Shown one piece after another: positions 27,623 through 38,444 of a stretch of DNA of 64,000 bases (positions are counted from its first letter, which is position 1; every line of letters begins with the position of its first letter). The notes beneath the pieces are model-generated. The model had not been told where the DNA came from and did not search any database. It was given only the letters and a program-made list of their open reading frames with translations. The stretch is from Micromonospora sp. M71_S20 (lineage in GTDB: Bacteria; Actinomycetota; Actinomycetes; Mycobacteriales; Micromonosporaceae): positions 558,001-622,000 of the forward strand of contig NZ_RCCV01000001.1 in the NCBI RefSeq assembly GCF_003664255.1, written 5' to 3'. A program made the translations under genes and the position numbers.

Positions 27623-29400
27623 CCGTCGATCCGCTCCTTGCTGACCAGCCGACCCTCGACGAAGCAGAGCCGCCACGTCGGTTGGGCCAGGGGGAAGTTG
27701 CCGTCGGTGTAGTGCTCGCAGCCGGGGCGTGCCGTCCCGGCGGGCGGGGCCAGTTGCCGTCGGGGCAGCCCGGTCAGCTCGGCGCGCTGCGCGCCGACGG
27801 GCATCCGCGCGAAGGCCCCGTCGTCGAGGACCGTCCCGGCGGTGGCGACCGGGTAGTAGACCAGGGAGAGGACCAGCGCGAGACCCGCCGGGGCGCCGAG
27901 CGCCGTCAGCAGGCTGAGCCGCACCCGCCGGCGGGCGTCGCGCAGCCGCCGCTCGGCCTCGGTCGCGGTCGCGGACCTCGACGGCGACGGCGACGGCCGC
28001 TCCCCCGGCGACCCGCCGTCCGACGGATCGGTGCCCGCCCCCGTTGCTGAGGCGACCGGAAACCCCGGCTCGTCCGCCTCGCCCGCTAACCACCCGCCCA
28101 CCGGCCACCGGCCACCGGCCCGGCCGGAGTCGCCCGTGCGCGACGGGAGGGCGAAGGCCCCCGGCCGAGCGGCTACGGGAGGGAGGGCGTCGGCGCCCGC
28201 CCGGGTCGCCAGCAACGGGAGGGCGTCGTCGCCCGCCCGGGTCGCCCCCGGCAGGCGGGCGCGGACGGCGAAGCCGCCACCGTCCTGGTGACCGGTCGTC
28301 AGGGCGCCGCCGGCGAGCCGGACCCGCTCGGCGAGGGCGAGCAGGCCGGAACCGGTGGACGGCGGTCCCGGCAGCGGCCCGGCCGGTGGGGGCGCGTTGA
28401 CGACGGCCACCTCGAGCCGGTCGCCGTCGCGGTGCAACACGACGCTGACCGCCGCGCCGGGTGCGTACCGGGCGGCGTTGGTCAGCGCCTCGCGGACCAC
28501 CCGGTGCGCGGTGTGCGCGGCCATCGGGGACAGCACCGCGAGGGCGTCCGCGCCGTCCAGGCGCACCGCCATGCCCGCCTCCCGGGCCCCGTCGACCAGC
28601 TCGGCGACGCTCTCGTCGGCCGGCCGGGTGGTCGCCGCGCCGTCCGGCTCCCGCAGCACCCCGATGATCCCGTGCAGCCGCTCGGTGGCGGCGGCGACGC
28701 TGGCCCGCAGCTCCCCGGCGGCGGCCCGGTGCCAGGGCGCGAGGTCGCCGGCGACCTCCAGCGCGGCGGCGCGCAGGGCGATCAGGCTCAGGTCGTGCCC
28801 GAGCGAGTCGTGCATCTCCTGGGCGATGCGGGCCCGCTCCCGCAGCCGGATCCGCTCGGCGGCGCCCCGCCGCTCCCGGTCCCGCGCCTCGACGTGCCGG
28901 CGGCCGGCGTCGGCCAGCACGGCCTGCTGGCGCCGGTACCGCCCGACGAGCCACGGGAACACCCCGGCGAAGAGCAGCACGGAGGCGAGCAGGAACCAGG
29001 TGGCCGCGCCGGTGCCGAGCAGCCCCAGGTTGAGCACGGTGCCGCCGGCCGCGAGCACGGCGAAGGCGACGGCGGCCGGGACGGCGGTGGCGCTGCGGCG
29101 ACCGGTCAGGTAGCTGAACACCGGGATCGCGAAGAGGAAGTTGCCGTCCAGCAGCGACCCGAGCACCACGACGACCAGGGCGACCACCGGCCACCGCCGG
29201 CTCACCGCGACCGCCGCGGCGAGCAGCAGCAGCGCGCCGGCCGTCAGGGCGGAGGCGTACGCCGAGTGCGGCGGGGTGACGCCCGCGTACCCGATCGGGG
29301 CGGCGGTGGTCGCCCACAGGAGCAGATCGGCGCTCCGCCGCCGGACGGCCGCCCGGGACCACCCACCCCCGCCCGCCCCGACGGACCACCAGCTCTTCAC
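27619..29400 (-). CDS. DesK-type sensor histidine kinase with an extra C-terminal membrane and outer domain
   Basis: A 593-residue kinase. Four or five N-terminal membrane segments (about 15-150) lead to HisKA_3 (ARIAQEMHDSLGHDL, phospho-acceptor His197) and an HATPase ending near residue 384 (GSGLLALAERVRLAGG). About 100 residues of Pro/Gly/Ser-rich linker follow, then a membrane segment at about 490-512 and a roughly 75-residue tail with Cys561 and Cys579. Most family members end after the HATPase, so this extension is unusual. GTG 29400 is chosen because TAGCCT (29413-29408) lies 7 nt upstream; a GTG at 29418 is possible. Confidence 0.88.
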   Translation of the reverse strand: MKSWWSVGAGGGGWSRAAVRRRSADLLLWATTAAPIGYAGVTPPHSAYASALTAGALLLLAAAVAVSRRWPVVALVVVVLGSLLDGNFLFAIPVFSYLTGRRSATAVPAAVAFAVLAAGGTVLNLGLLGTGAATWFLLASVLLFAGVFPWLVGRYRRQQAVLADAGRRHVEARDRERRGAAERIRLRERARIAQEMHDSLGHDLSLIALRAAALEVAGDLAPWHRAAAGELRASVAAATERLHGIIGVLREPDGAATTRPADESVAELVDGAREAGMAVRLDGADALAVLSPMAAHTAHRVVREALTNAARYAPGAAVSVVLHRDGDRLEVAVVNAPPPAGPLPGPPSTGSGLLALAERVRLAGGALTTGHQDGGGFAVRARLPGATRAGDDALPLLATRAGADALPPVAARPGAFALPSRTGDSGRAGGRWPVGGWLAGEADEPGFPVASATGAGTDPSDGGSPGERPSPSPSRSATATEAERRLRDARRRVRLSLLTALGAPAGLALVLSLVYYPVATAGTVLDDGAFARMPVGAQRAELTGLPRRQLAPPAGTARPGCEHYTDGNFPLAQPTWRLCFVEGRLVSKERIDG

Positions 29401-29436
29401 GGCGGCCAGGCTACCCACGCCCGACCTGCGCCGACA

Positions 29437-29450
29437 CCGACGAAAGTCAG
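29437..29450 (-). promoter_or_regulatory. 14-nt motif upstream of the histidine kinase
   Basis: On the minus strand it reads CTGACTTTCGTCGG, the exact complement of the motif at 25154-25167. It sits at about -36 to -49 from the inferred leaderless start of the kinase, where an activator would touch RNA polymerase. This suggests autoregulation by the coupled response regulator. Confidence 0.5.
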
Positions 29451-29454
29451 GTTC

Positions 29455-30183
29455 TCAGCTGATCTCCTCGGCCCACGCGCGCCAGTCGTCGAGTACCCCG
29501 TACAGCGTCGGGGTGAGCCAGCCGGGCGCGGACCGGCGGAAGACCCCCGGATCCATCGCCCCGGTGCCGGCCGGCAGGGCGCCCAGCAGCTTCGGCACCA
29601 GGTCGGTCAGGTTGGCCCAGTGCACCAGCTCCGGCGCGGCCGGCCAGGCGCCGACCACCACGCCGGCCGGCACCGCCCGGCGCTCCAGCGCCTCCAGCGT
29701 CAGCGCGGTGTGGTTCAGGGTGCCCAGGCCGGCCCGGGTCACCACGACGGCCGGGCAGCCCAGTTCCACCGCCAGGTCCGCCACCGTCCAGGGCTTGCCC
29801 TCCGGCCGCAGCCCCATCGGTACGAGCAGGCCGCCCGCGCCCTCGACGAGCACCAGGTCGTGCTTGTCGGCCTCCTCGCGGACCGCGTCGACGGCGGTGT
29901 GCAGCGCCAACGGCTCCAGCTCGGCGACCCGGGCCGCCGCCAGCGGGGCGAGCGGGTCGGGGAAGCTTGCCAGGGTCCGGCCGGTCAGCGGGGCGGCCAG
30001 CCGGTTGACCGCGTCGACGTCGCCCGGCTCGCCGCCGGCCGTACCCGTCTGGGCGGGTTTGACCACCGCGACCCGCAGGCCGGCCGCCTGCGCTGCCGCC
30101 GCGATCGCCGCCGTGACCACCGTCTTGCCGACGTCGGTGTCGGTGCCGGTGACCAGCACCGGCCCACGCCACGGCCCCGTCAT
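29455..30183 (-). CDS. bioD: dethiobiotin synthetase
   Basis: A 242-residue P-loop enzyme that closes the ureido ring of 7,8-diaminopelargonate with CO2 and ATP, the third of the four conserved steps of biotin synthesis. VLVTGTDTDVGKTVV contains the nucleotide loop, KPAQTG the substrate Lys region, and VEGAGGLLVPMG the second conserved loop. The ATG at 30183 gives the usual N-terminal length; a GTG at 30201 adds six residues and has GAGGG upstream. The gene follows bioF after two dispersed repeat units. bioA is not in the window. Confidence 0.93.
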   Translation of the reverse strand: MTGPWRGPVLVTGTDTDVGKTVVTAAIAAAAQAAGLRVAVVKPAQTGTAGGEPGDVDAVNRLAAPLTGRTLASFPDPLAPLAAARVAELEPLALHTAVDAVREEADKHDLVLVEGAGGLLVPMGLRPEGKPWTVADLAVELGCPAVVVTRAGLGTLNHTALTLEALERRAVPAGVVVGAWPAAPELVHWANLTDLVPKLLGALPAGTGAMDPGVFRRSAPGWLTPTLYGVLDDWRAWAEEIS

Positions 30184-30199
30184 GTCGTGCCCCCGGCTC

Positions 30200-30319
30200 A
30201 CGGGACGACCCTCGTTCGCGACTGCGGGGCTCGCAAACCCGGCTCACTCCTCGCGCTCACGGGCGCCACCTCAGTTCGCGACTGCGGGGCTCGCAAACCC
30301 GGCTCACTCCTCGCGCTCA
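30200..30319 (-). repeat. two 60-nt copies of the stop/SD/GTG repeat between bioF and bioD
   Basis: On the minus strand the units span 30319-30260 and 30259-30200. Each begins TGAGCGCGAGGAGTGAGC; the first TGA is the bioF stop. The core GCGAGCCCCGCAGTCGCGAAC is shared with the array at 4186-4397, while the spacer sequences differ. The second unit runs up to the alternative GTG start of bioD. Confidence 0.85.
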
Positions 30320-31465
30320 CGGGGCACACTCCACGATGGTCTCCAAGGCCCGCTCGAAGTCCGCCCGGGGGGTGCCGGCGCCGATGGTCAGCCGCAGGCG
30401 GGACCGGCCGTCCGGCGTGGACGGGGGCCGGAAGCAGCCGACGGCGACTCCCCGGTCGCGGCAGTCGGCCGCCCAGGCGCTCGCCGCCTCGGGACCGGGG
30501 GCGGTGACCGAGACGACCGCGCCGTCGGGGGCGGAGACCGCCAGCCCGGCGGCGCCCAGCCGGCGCACGACCCGGGCGGCCCGCTCGGCCAGTTCCGCGC
30601 GCAGGTCGTCGCCGGCGCGGGCCAGCCCGACGGCGGCGTGCACACCGGCGGCCACGGCCGGCGGCAGCGCGGTGTCGAAGATGAAGGTCCGGCCGGTCTC
30701 GATCACGTGCCGGACGAACTCCGCAGGCCCCGCCACCACCCCGCCCGCGCCGCCGAGGGCCTTGGAGAGGGTGGCGGTGACGACCACGTCGGGCTGGCCG
30801 GCGAGGCTGGCGGCGGCGACACCCCCGGCGCCGGCCGGGCCGGTCACCCCGAGGGCGTGCGCGTCGTCGACCAGCAGCAGCGCGCCGTGCTCCCGGGCCA
30901 CGGCGTGCAACCTGGCCAGCGGGGCGAGATCGCCGTCGACGGAGAAGACCGACTCGGTGACGACCACCGCCGGCCGGCCGGGCGCGGCGGCGAGCGCGGC
31001 GGCGACCGCCGCGACGTCGGCGTGCGGGGTCACCACGGTCTCCGCGCCGGAGATCCGGCAGCCGTCGATCAGGGACGCGTGGTTGTGGGCGTCGGAGACG
31101 AGCAGCGTACGGGGTCGCACCAGCGCCCGGACCGCCCCGAGGTTGGCCAGGTAGCCGGAGGAGAAGACGAGTGCCCGTTCGGCGCCGAGCCAGTCGGCGA
31201 GGGCGTCCTCGAGCGCGTGGTGGGCGTCGGTGGAGCCGCGTACCAGGCGCGACCCGGTGGCCCCCAGCCCGTACGCCGACAGCGCCCGCGCCGCCGCGGC
31301 GGTGACCTCGGGATGGGTGGCCAGGCCGAGGTAGTCGTTGCCGGCCAGGTCGACCACGGCGTCGCCGGCGGCCCGCGGTCGCAGCCGGCGAGCCAGCCCC
31401 GCCTTCGCGCGCAGTGCGGCGCGGCGGTCGAGCGCCGCCAGCCAGTCCGCCACCGTCACCCCCAC
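30317..31465 (-). CDS. bioF: 8-amino-7-oxononanoate synthase
   Basis: A 382-residue PLP-dependent enzyme of the alpha-oxoamine synthase family. It joins pimeloyl thioester and alanine in the first conserved step of biotin synthesis. [13 protein letters not shown] opens the fold, [11 protein letters not shown] holds the cofactor Asp and His, and [11 protein letters not shown] carries the Schiff-base Lys (near residue 230). GTG 31465 gives the expected start; a second in-frame GTG lies two codons later. It is divergent from bioB across a 142-bp shared promoter region. Confidence 0.93.
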   Translation of the reverse strand: MGVTVADWLAALDRRAALRAKAGLARRLRPRAAGDAVVDLAGNDYLGLATHPEVTAAAARALSAYGLGATGSRLVRGSTDAHHALEDALADWLGAERALVFSSGYLANLGAVRALVRPRTLLVSDAHNHASLIDGCRISGAETVVTPHADVAAVAAALAAAPGRPAVVVTESVFSVDGDLAPLARLHAVAREHGALLLVDDAHALGVTGPAGAGGVAAASLAGQPDVVVTATLSKALGGAGGVVAGPAEFVRHVIETGRTFIFDTALPPAVAAGVHAAVGLARAGDDLRAELAERAARVVRRLGAAGLAVSAPDGAVVSVTAPGPEAASAWAADCRDRGVAVGCFRPPSTPDGRSRLRLTIGAGTPRADFERALETIVECAP

Positions 31466-31571
31466 GCCGCCCGGCCGGCCGCCGTCGGCCGCTTCCGCCG
31501 GGCGAAATTACCACCCGCCGGCCAGCGCCCGGCGTGTCCACCCCTGCGTCCAGGTGCCGACACGCGGGCCG

Positions 31572-31600
31572 TTCATCCCGGCCAGCTGGCCTTGTAGGGT
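31572..31600 (+). promoter_or_regulatory. bioB promoter, leaderless type
   Basis: TTCATC (31572-31577), a 17-nt spacer, then TAGGGT (31595-31600). The ATG of bioB follows after 7 nt, so transcription should start at or next to the start codon. Confidence 0.6.
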
Positions 31601-31607
31601 ACGAGCC

Positions 31608-32603
31608 ATGCCAGAGATCCTCGACCAGGCCCGAACCCAGGTGCTGGAGAACGGCGTCGGTCTCGACGAGGCCGGCGCCCTCGCCGTGCTGAACCTGCCC
31701 GACGAGCAGCTGCCCGCCGCCCTCCAGCTCGCCCACGAGGTGCGGATGCGGTGGTGCGGGCCCGAGGTGGAGGTCGAGGGGATCGTCTCGCTGAAGACCG
31801 GCGGGTGCCCGGAGGACTGCCACTTCTGCTCGCAGTCGGGCCTGTTCACCTCCCCGGTCCGGTCGGTCTGGCTGGACATCCCCTCGCTGGTCGAGGCGGC
31901 GAAGCAGACCGCGGCGACCGGGGCGACGGAGTTCTGCATCGTGGCGGCCGTGCGCGGCCCGGACGCCCGGCTGATGAAGCAGATGCGCGAGGGCGTCGCC
32001 GCGATCAAGGCCGAGGTCGACATCCAGGTGGCCGCGTCGCTGGGCATGCTCAGCCAGGAGCAGGTCGACGAGCTGGTCGACATGGGCGTGCACCGCTACA
32101 ACCACAACCTGGAGACCTGCCGCTCCTACTTCCCCAACGTGGTCACCACCCACTCGTGGGAGGAGCGCTGGGAGACCCTGCGGATGGTCCGCGAGTCCGG
32201 CATGGAGGTCTGCTGCGGCGGCATCCTCGGCCTCGGCGAGACGGTGGAGCAGCGGGCCGAGTTCGCCGCGCAGCTCGCCGAGCTGGACCCGCACGAGGTC
32301 CCGCTGAACTTCCTCAACCCCCGCCCCGGCACCCCGCTGGGCGACCGGCCGGTCGTCGAGGGCAAGGACGCGCTGCGCGCCATCGCCGCCTTCCGGCTGG
32401 CCATGCCGCGCACCATCCTGCGGTACGCGGGCGGCCGGGAGATCACCCTCGGTGACCTGGGCACCCGCGACGGCCTGCTCGGCGGCATCAACGCGGTCAT
32501 CGTCGGCAACTACCTGACCACCCTGGGTCGGCCGGCGACCGCCGACCTGGAGCTGCTCGACGACCTGAAGATGCCCGTCAAGGCGCTCTCCGCGACGCTG
32601 TGA
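31608..32603 (+). CDS. bioB: biotin synthase
   Basis: A 331-residue radical-SAM enzyme that inserts sulfur into dethiobiotin. The radical-SAM motif is [13 protein letters not shown] with Cys67, 71 and 74. [12 protein letters not shown] and [10 protein letters not shown] are standard BioB blocks further on. ATG 31608 fits both the leaderless promoter and the family N-terminus. The TGA overlaps the GTG of the downstream bsaP, so the two are translationally coupled. Confidence 0.97.
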   Translation: MPEILDQARTQVLENGVGLDEAGALAVLNLPDEQLPAALQLAHEVRMRWCGPEVEVEGIVSLKTGGCPEDCHFCSQSGLFTSPVRSVWLDIPSLVEAAKQTAATGATEFCIVAAVRGPDARLMKQMREGVAAIKAEVDIQVAASLGMLSQEQVDELVDMGVHRYNHNLETCRSYFPNVVTTHSWEERWETLRMVRESGMEVCCGGILGLGETVEQRAEFAAQLAELDPHEVPLNFLNPRPGTPLGDRPVVEGKDALRAIAAFRLAMPRTILRYAGGREITLGDLGTRDGLLGGINAVIVGNYLTTLGRPATADLELLDDLKMPVKALSATL

Positions 32604-32833
32604 GCGCCCCGGTGACGACGAGTGACGCGGCGACGGCGGCCGGCGGGGCGTCGGCCACCTGGTGCGACCGCTGCGGCGAGGCCGTGGCGGCCGGCTCGCA
32701 CGAAGGGTGCGCGACGGCCCGGGTGCTGGAGCCGCCGCGCTTCTGCGCGCACTGCCGCCGCCGGATGAAGGTTCAGGTGCTGCCGGTCGGCTGGGCGGCG
32801 GTCTGCGTCGAGCACGGCGAGATGCGGGGCTGA
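32600..32833 (+). CDS. bsaP: biotin synthase auxiliary protein BsaP
   Basis: A 77-residue Cys-rich protein: [30 protein letters not shown], then [12 protein letters not shown]. The order C-x2-C, C, C-x2-C, C with EPPRFCxxCxRRM matches the actinobacterial BsaP proteins encoded next to bioB. These are reported as small iron-sulfur proteins needed for biotin synthase turnover. GTG 32600 overlaps the bioB stop by 4 nt (GTGA). The assignment rests on motif and position; I could not align it. Confidence 0.85.
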   Translation: MSAPVTTSDAATAAGGASATWCDRCGEAVAAGSHEGCATARVLEPPRFCAHCRRRMKVQVLPVGWAAVCVEHGEMRG

Positions 32834-32838
32834 GGGCG

Positions 32839-33345
32839 ATGCTGCGCGGCCGGACGGTGACCCTGCGGCCGGCGGGCGCCGAGGACGTGCCGGCGCTCGC
32901 CGCGATCCGGGCCGACCCGGAGGTCCGGCGCTGGTGGCGCGGCGGCGACGACCTCGCCGCCGCCGTCCGGGCCGACCTCGACGACGAGGCCCTGTCGGTG
33001 TACGCGATCGAACACGACGGCCGGGTCGTCGGCGCGATCCAGTGGTACGCCGAGGACGACCCCGACTACCGGCACGCCAGCATGGACCTCTTCCTCGACC
33101 CGGCCGTGCGCGGCGCCGGGCTCGGCGGGGACGCGATCCGCACCCTGGTCCGGCACCTGATCGACGAGCACGGCCACCACCGCTTCACCATCGATCCGGC
33201 GGCGGCGAACACGGCGGCCGTCCGGGCGTACGCGAAGGTCGGCTTCCGCCCCGTCGGCGTGCTGCGCCGCTACGAACGCGGCGAGGACGGGCGCTGGCAC
33301 GACGGGCTGCTGATGGACCTGCTCGCCGACGAACTGGCCGACTGA
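32839..33345 (+). CDS. GNAT-family N-acetyltransferase
   Basis: A 168-residue acyl-CoA-dependent acetyltransferase. VTLRPAGAEDVPALAAIR opens the fold, and the CoA-binding motif A is LDPAVRGAGLGGDAIRTLVR (about 88-107). TIDPAAANTAAVRAYAKVGF then resembles aminoglycoside 6'-N-acetyltransferases and other GNAT proteins ending RYERGEDGRWHDGLLM. ATG 32839 lies 5 nt after the bsaP stop, so it is probably part of the bio transcript. The substrate is unknown, and resistance activity should not be assumed. Confidence 0.85.
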   Translation: MLRGRTVTLRPAGAEDVPALAAIRADPEVRRWWRGGDDLAAAVRADLDDEALSVYAIEHDGRVVGAIQWYAEDDPDYRHASMDLFLDPAVRGAGLGGDAIRTLVRHLIDEHGHHRFTIDPAAANTAAVRAYAKVGFRPVGVLRRYERGEDGRWHDGLLMDLLADELAD

Positions 33346-33379
33346 GCCGCGACCGCGCACGGGACGCCCCGCCCGCCGG

Positions 33380-33904
33380 TCACCCGTCCCAGACGAGGTC
33401 GCCGTCGGCCAGCCGGCGGGCGCCGTCGGCGGGGCGGTGCGGGGTGAGCCGGCCGTCGGGCATCAGGTGGGACGCCGGCACACCGCGCCCCAGCACGGCG
33501 ACGTCGGCGATCAGCCGCCGGTGGCAGCGCCACCAGACGCTCTCGCTGCACATCACCGCCGTGGTCCGGGCCGCCGCGTCGGCCAGCACCGCGTCCAGCG
33601 CCGCCCGGAAGTCGGCGGTACGGGTGTACGCCGCGTACGCCCGGAAGGCGGCGACGGTCCACCAGCCGTCCGGCTCCTCGACCCCGGCCGGGGTGTGCCG
33701 TCGGCCGCCGAGGCGCTGCTCCCAGCGGTAGTCCACGCCGGCCGCCGGCAGCCAGCGGGCCAGTTCCTCCCGGCGTACGTCGGGGTTGGTCCGGCTTGCC
33801 GGGAACCGCCGCACGTCCACGACGAGCGCGACCCCGGCACCCGTCAGTAGCTCGCCCAGCCGTTCCCGGTCCGCCGCCCCGTGCCCCACCGTCAGCAGTG
33901 TCAC
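33380..33904 (-). CDS. DUF488-family protein
   Basis: A 174-residue DUF488 protein. TLLTVGHGAADRERLGELL opens it, VDVRRFPASRTNPDVRREEL follows, and VMCSESVWWRCHRRLIADV holds the conserved Cys/His cluster near residues 115-130. The biochemical function of the family is unknown. The start GTG at 33904 is only 9 nt from the SD-led ATG of the divergent neighbour, so the two share a compressed control region. Confidence 0.85.
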   Translation of the reverse strand: MTLLTVGHGAADRERLGELLTGAGVALVVDVRRFPASRTNPDVRREELARWLPAAGVDYRWEQRLGGRRHTPAGVEEPDGWWTVAAFRAYAAYTRTADFRAALDAVLADAAARTTAVMCSESVWWRCHRRLIADVAVLGRGVPASHLMPDGRLTPHRPADGARRLADGDLVWDG

Positions 33905-33913
33905 AAGGAGGAT

Positions 33914-34975
33914 ATGCCCCGATTCCCGGACGGCTACCGCCCGCGCGAGGCGGAGACCGCCCGGGATCTCCGCGCGGGGCGGCGGGAGTCGGGGCCGGCG
34001 GCGAGGGTGGTACGGGTGTGCCCCGACCTCCCGGCCGACGAGGCCGACGCCCTCGACTGGCTGGCGTTCGAACAGGCCGGCGTCGTCACCACCGCCCAGG
34101 TGACCCGGTCGCTGACCGGGGGCACCGTACGCGGACGCGTGCGCTCCGGGCGCTGGCGCTCGATCTGCCGGGGCGTCGTGCTGCTGGGCAACGGCCGGCT
34201 CACTCGGGACCAGCAGTTGTGGGTGGCGGTGCTCGCCGCGGGTCCCGGGGCCGTACTGGCCGGTCCGACGGCCGCCGCCGAGGCGGGCGTACGCGGGTTG
34301 CGGAGTGAGCCGTTGCACGTGCTCGTGCCGGCACACCGGCGGGCGGGCCGCACCGTGCTGGGCCGGCTGCCCGTCGACATGCCGGCGGTCGTCGTGCACC
34401 GCGCGTCGAAGCTGCCGCCGGAGCACCTTCAGCTCGCCCGCCCGCCGCGCACCACCACCGCCCGGGCACTGGTGGACGCGGCCGGCTGGGCCCGCACGGT
34501 CGACCAGGCGCAGGCGGCGCTGGCGGCCGGCTGTCAGCAGCGACGGGTCACGCCGGAGGAGTTGTCGGCGGTGCTGGACGCCCTGCCCCGGGCCCCTCGG
34601 CGGGCGCTGGTCCGGCAGACCGTGGCCGACATCGCCGGCGGTGCCGAAGCGCTCTCGGAGATCGACTTCGTCCGACTCTGCCGCCGCCACGGCCTGCCCG
34701 CGCCCCGCCTCCAGCAGCGACGCGCCGACGCCTCCGGGCGGACGCGGTGGCTCGACGCGTACTGGCGGGAATGGGGGTTGCACGTCGAGATCGACGGGGC
34801 GCACCACATGGACGTCCGGCACTGGGCGGCCGACATGCGGCGCCAGAACGACGTCTGGACCTCGGGCGACCGCATCCTGCGCTTCCCGGCGTGGCTGGTC
34901 CGCGCCCGCCCCGACGAGGTCGCCGCCTCCGTCCGCCGCGCCCTGACGGCCGCCGGCTGGCGAGCCGGAAAGTGA
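33914..34975 (+). CDS. hypothetical protein with a C-terminal Vsr/DUF559-like nuclease fold
   Basis: A 353-residue protein. The N-terminal two thirds has a winged-helix-like stretch (FEQAGVVTTAQVTRSLTGGT, then RVRSGRWRSICRGVVLLG), as in AbiEi-type antitoxin-like proteins. The C-terminal part (about 245-345) reads SEIDFVRLCRRHGLP, DAYWREWGLHVEIDGAHHMD, MRRQND and ILRFPAWLVRARP. This is the restriction-endonuclease-like layout of DUF559/Vsr proteins, with acidic residues in the expected places. ATG 33914 follows AAGGAGGAT. Such orphan proteins are common in actinobacteria; a role in DNA cleavage or toxin-antitoxin control is inference. Confidence 0.7.
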   Translation: MPRFPDGYRPREAETARDLRAGRRESGPAARVVRVCPDLPADEADALDWLAFEQAGVVTTAQVTRSLTGGTVRGRVRSGRWRSICRGVVLLGNGRLTRDQQLWVAVLAAGPGAVLAGPTAAAEAGVRGLRSEPLHVLVPAHRRAGRTVLGRLPVDMPAVVVHRASKLPPEHLQLARPPRTTTARALVDAAGWARTVDQAQAALAAGCQQRRVTPEELSAVLDALPRAPRRALVRQTVADIAGGAEALSEIDFVRLCRRHGLPAPRLQQRRADASGRTRWLDAYWREWGLHVEIDGAHHMDVRHWAADMRRQNDVWTSGDRILRFPAWLVRARPDEVAASVRRALTAAGWRAGK

Positions 34976-35022
34976 ATCTTGGACAGTTGCCGTCCTCGAG
35001 GAACGGCAACTGTCCAAGATTC
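34974..35022 (+). terminator. 20-bp perfect hairpin between two genes
   Basis: GAATCTTGGACAGTTGCCGT (34974-34993) pairs perfectly with 35003-35022 across a 9-nt loop that itself contains CTCGAG. The left arm overlaps the stop codon of the upstream gene. The downstream cellulase gene ends 44 nt further on, on the opposite strand, so it may serve both transcripts. Confidence 0.7.
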
Positions 35023-35065
35023 TCCGGTGGCGCGGACGGTGACGTCCGCGCCACCGGATTATGTG

Positions 35066-38239
<3,174 letters not shown>

Positions 38240-38444
38240 CTACTTGGATCGAATTCCGGCGTACGGGCAGGTCATCACCGGGGCAGGTGGGCGAGGACGC
38301 GCGTCGCGGCCGGGCGGGCGGCGGGCCGGGCGTTCCGGCATACGAACGTACTGTTGCCGCACCGCTTTCCGGCGCGCGACAGTACGCCACATCAGCGGTG
38401 CCATCGACGCCGCCGCTCCCCCGGCCAATCCTGAGGAGATCGCG

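Noticed and set aside
31466..31607. A biotin-responsive operator or riboswitch between bioF and bioB
   Set aside because: Only an imperfect inverted repeat (CGTGTC...GACACG, with extra bases) is visible, and it does not match the BioQ or BirA operators I know.
32839..33345. Aminoglycoside 6'-N-acetyltransferase resistance gene
   Set aside because: The C-terminal half resembles AAC(6') enzymes, but the motifs are shared by many GNAT proteins and the gene sits in the biotin operon. Resistance cannot be claimed from sequence alone.
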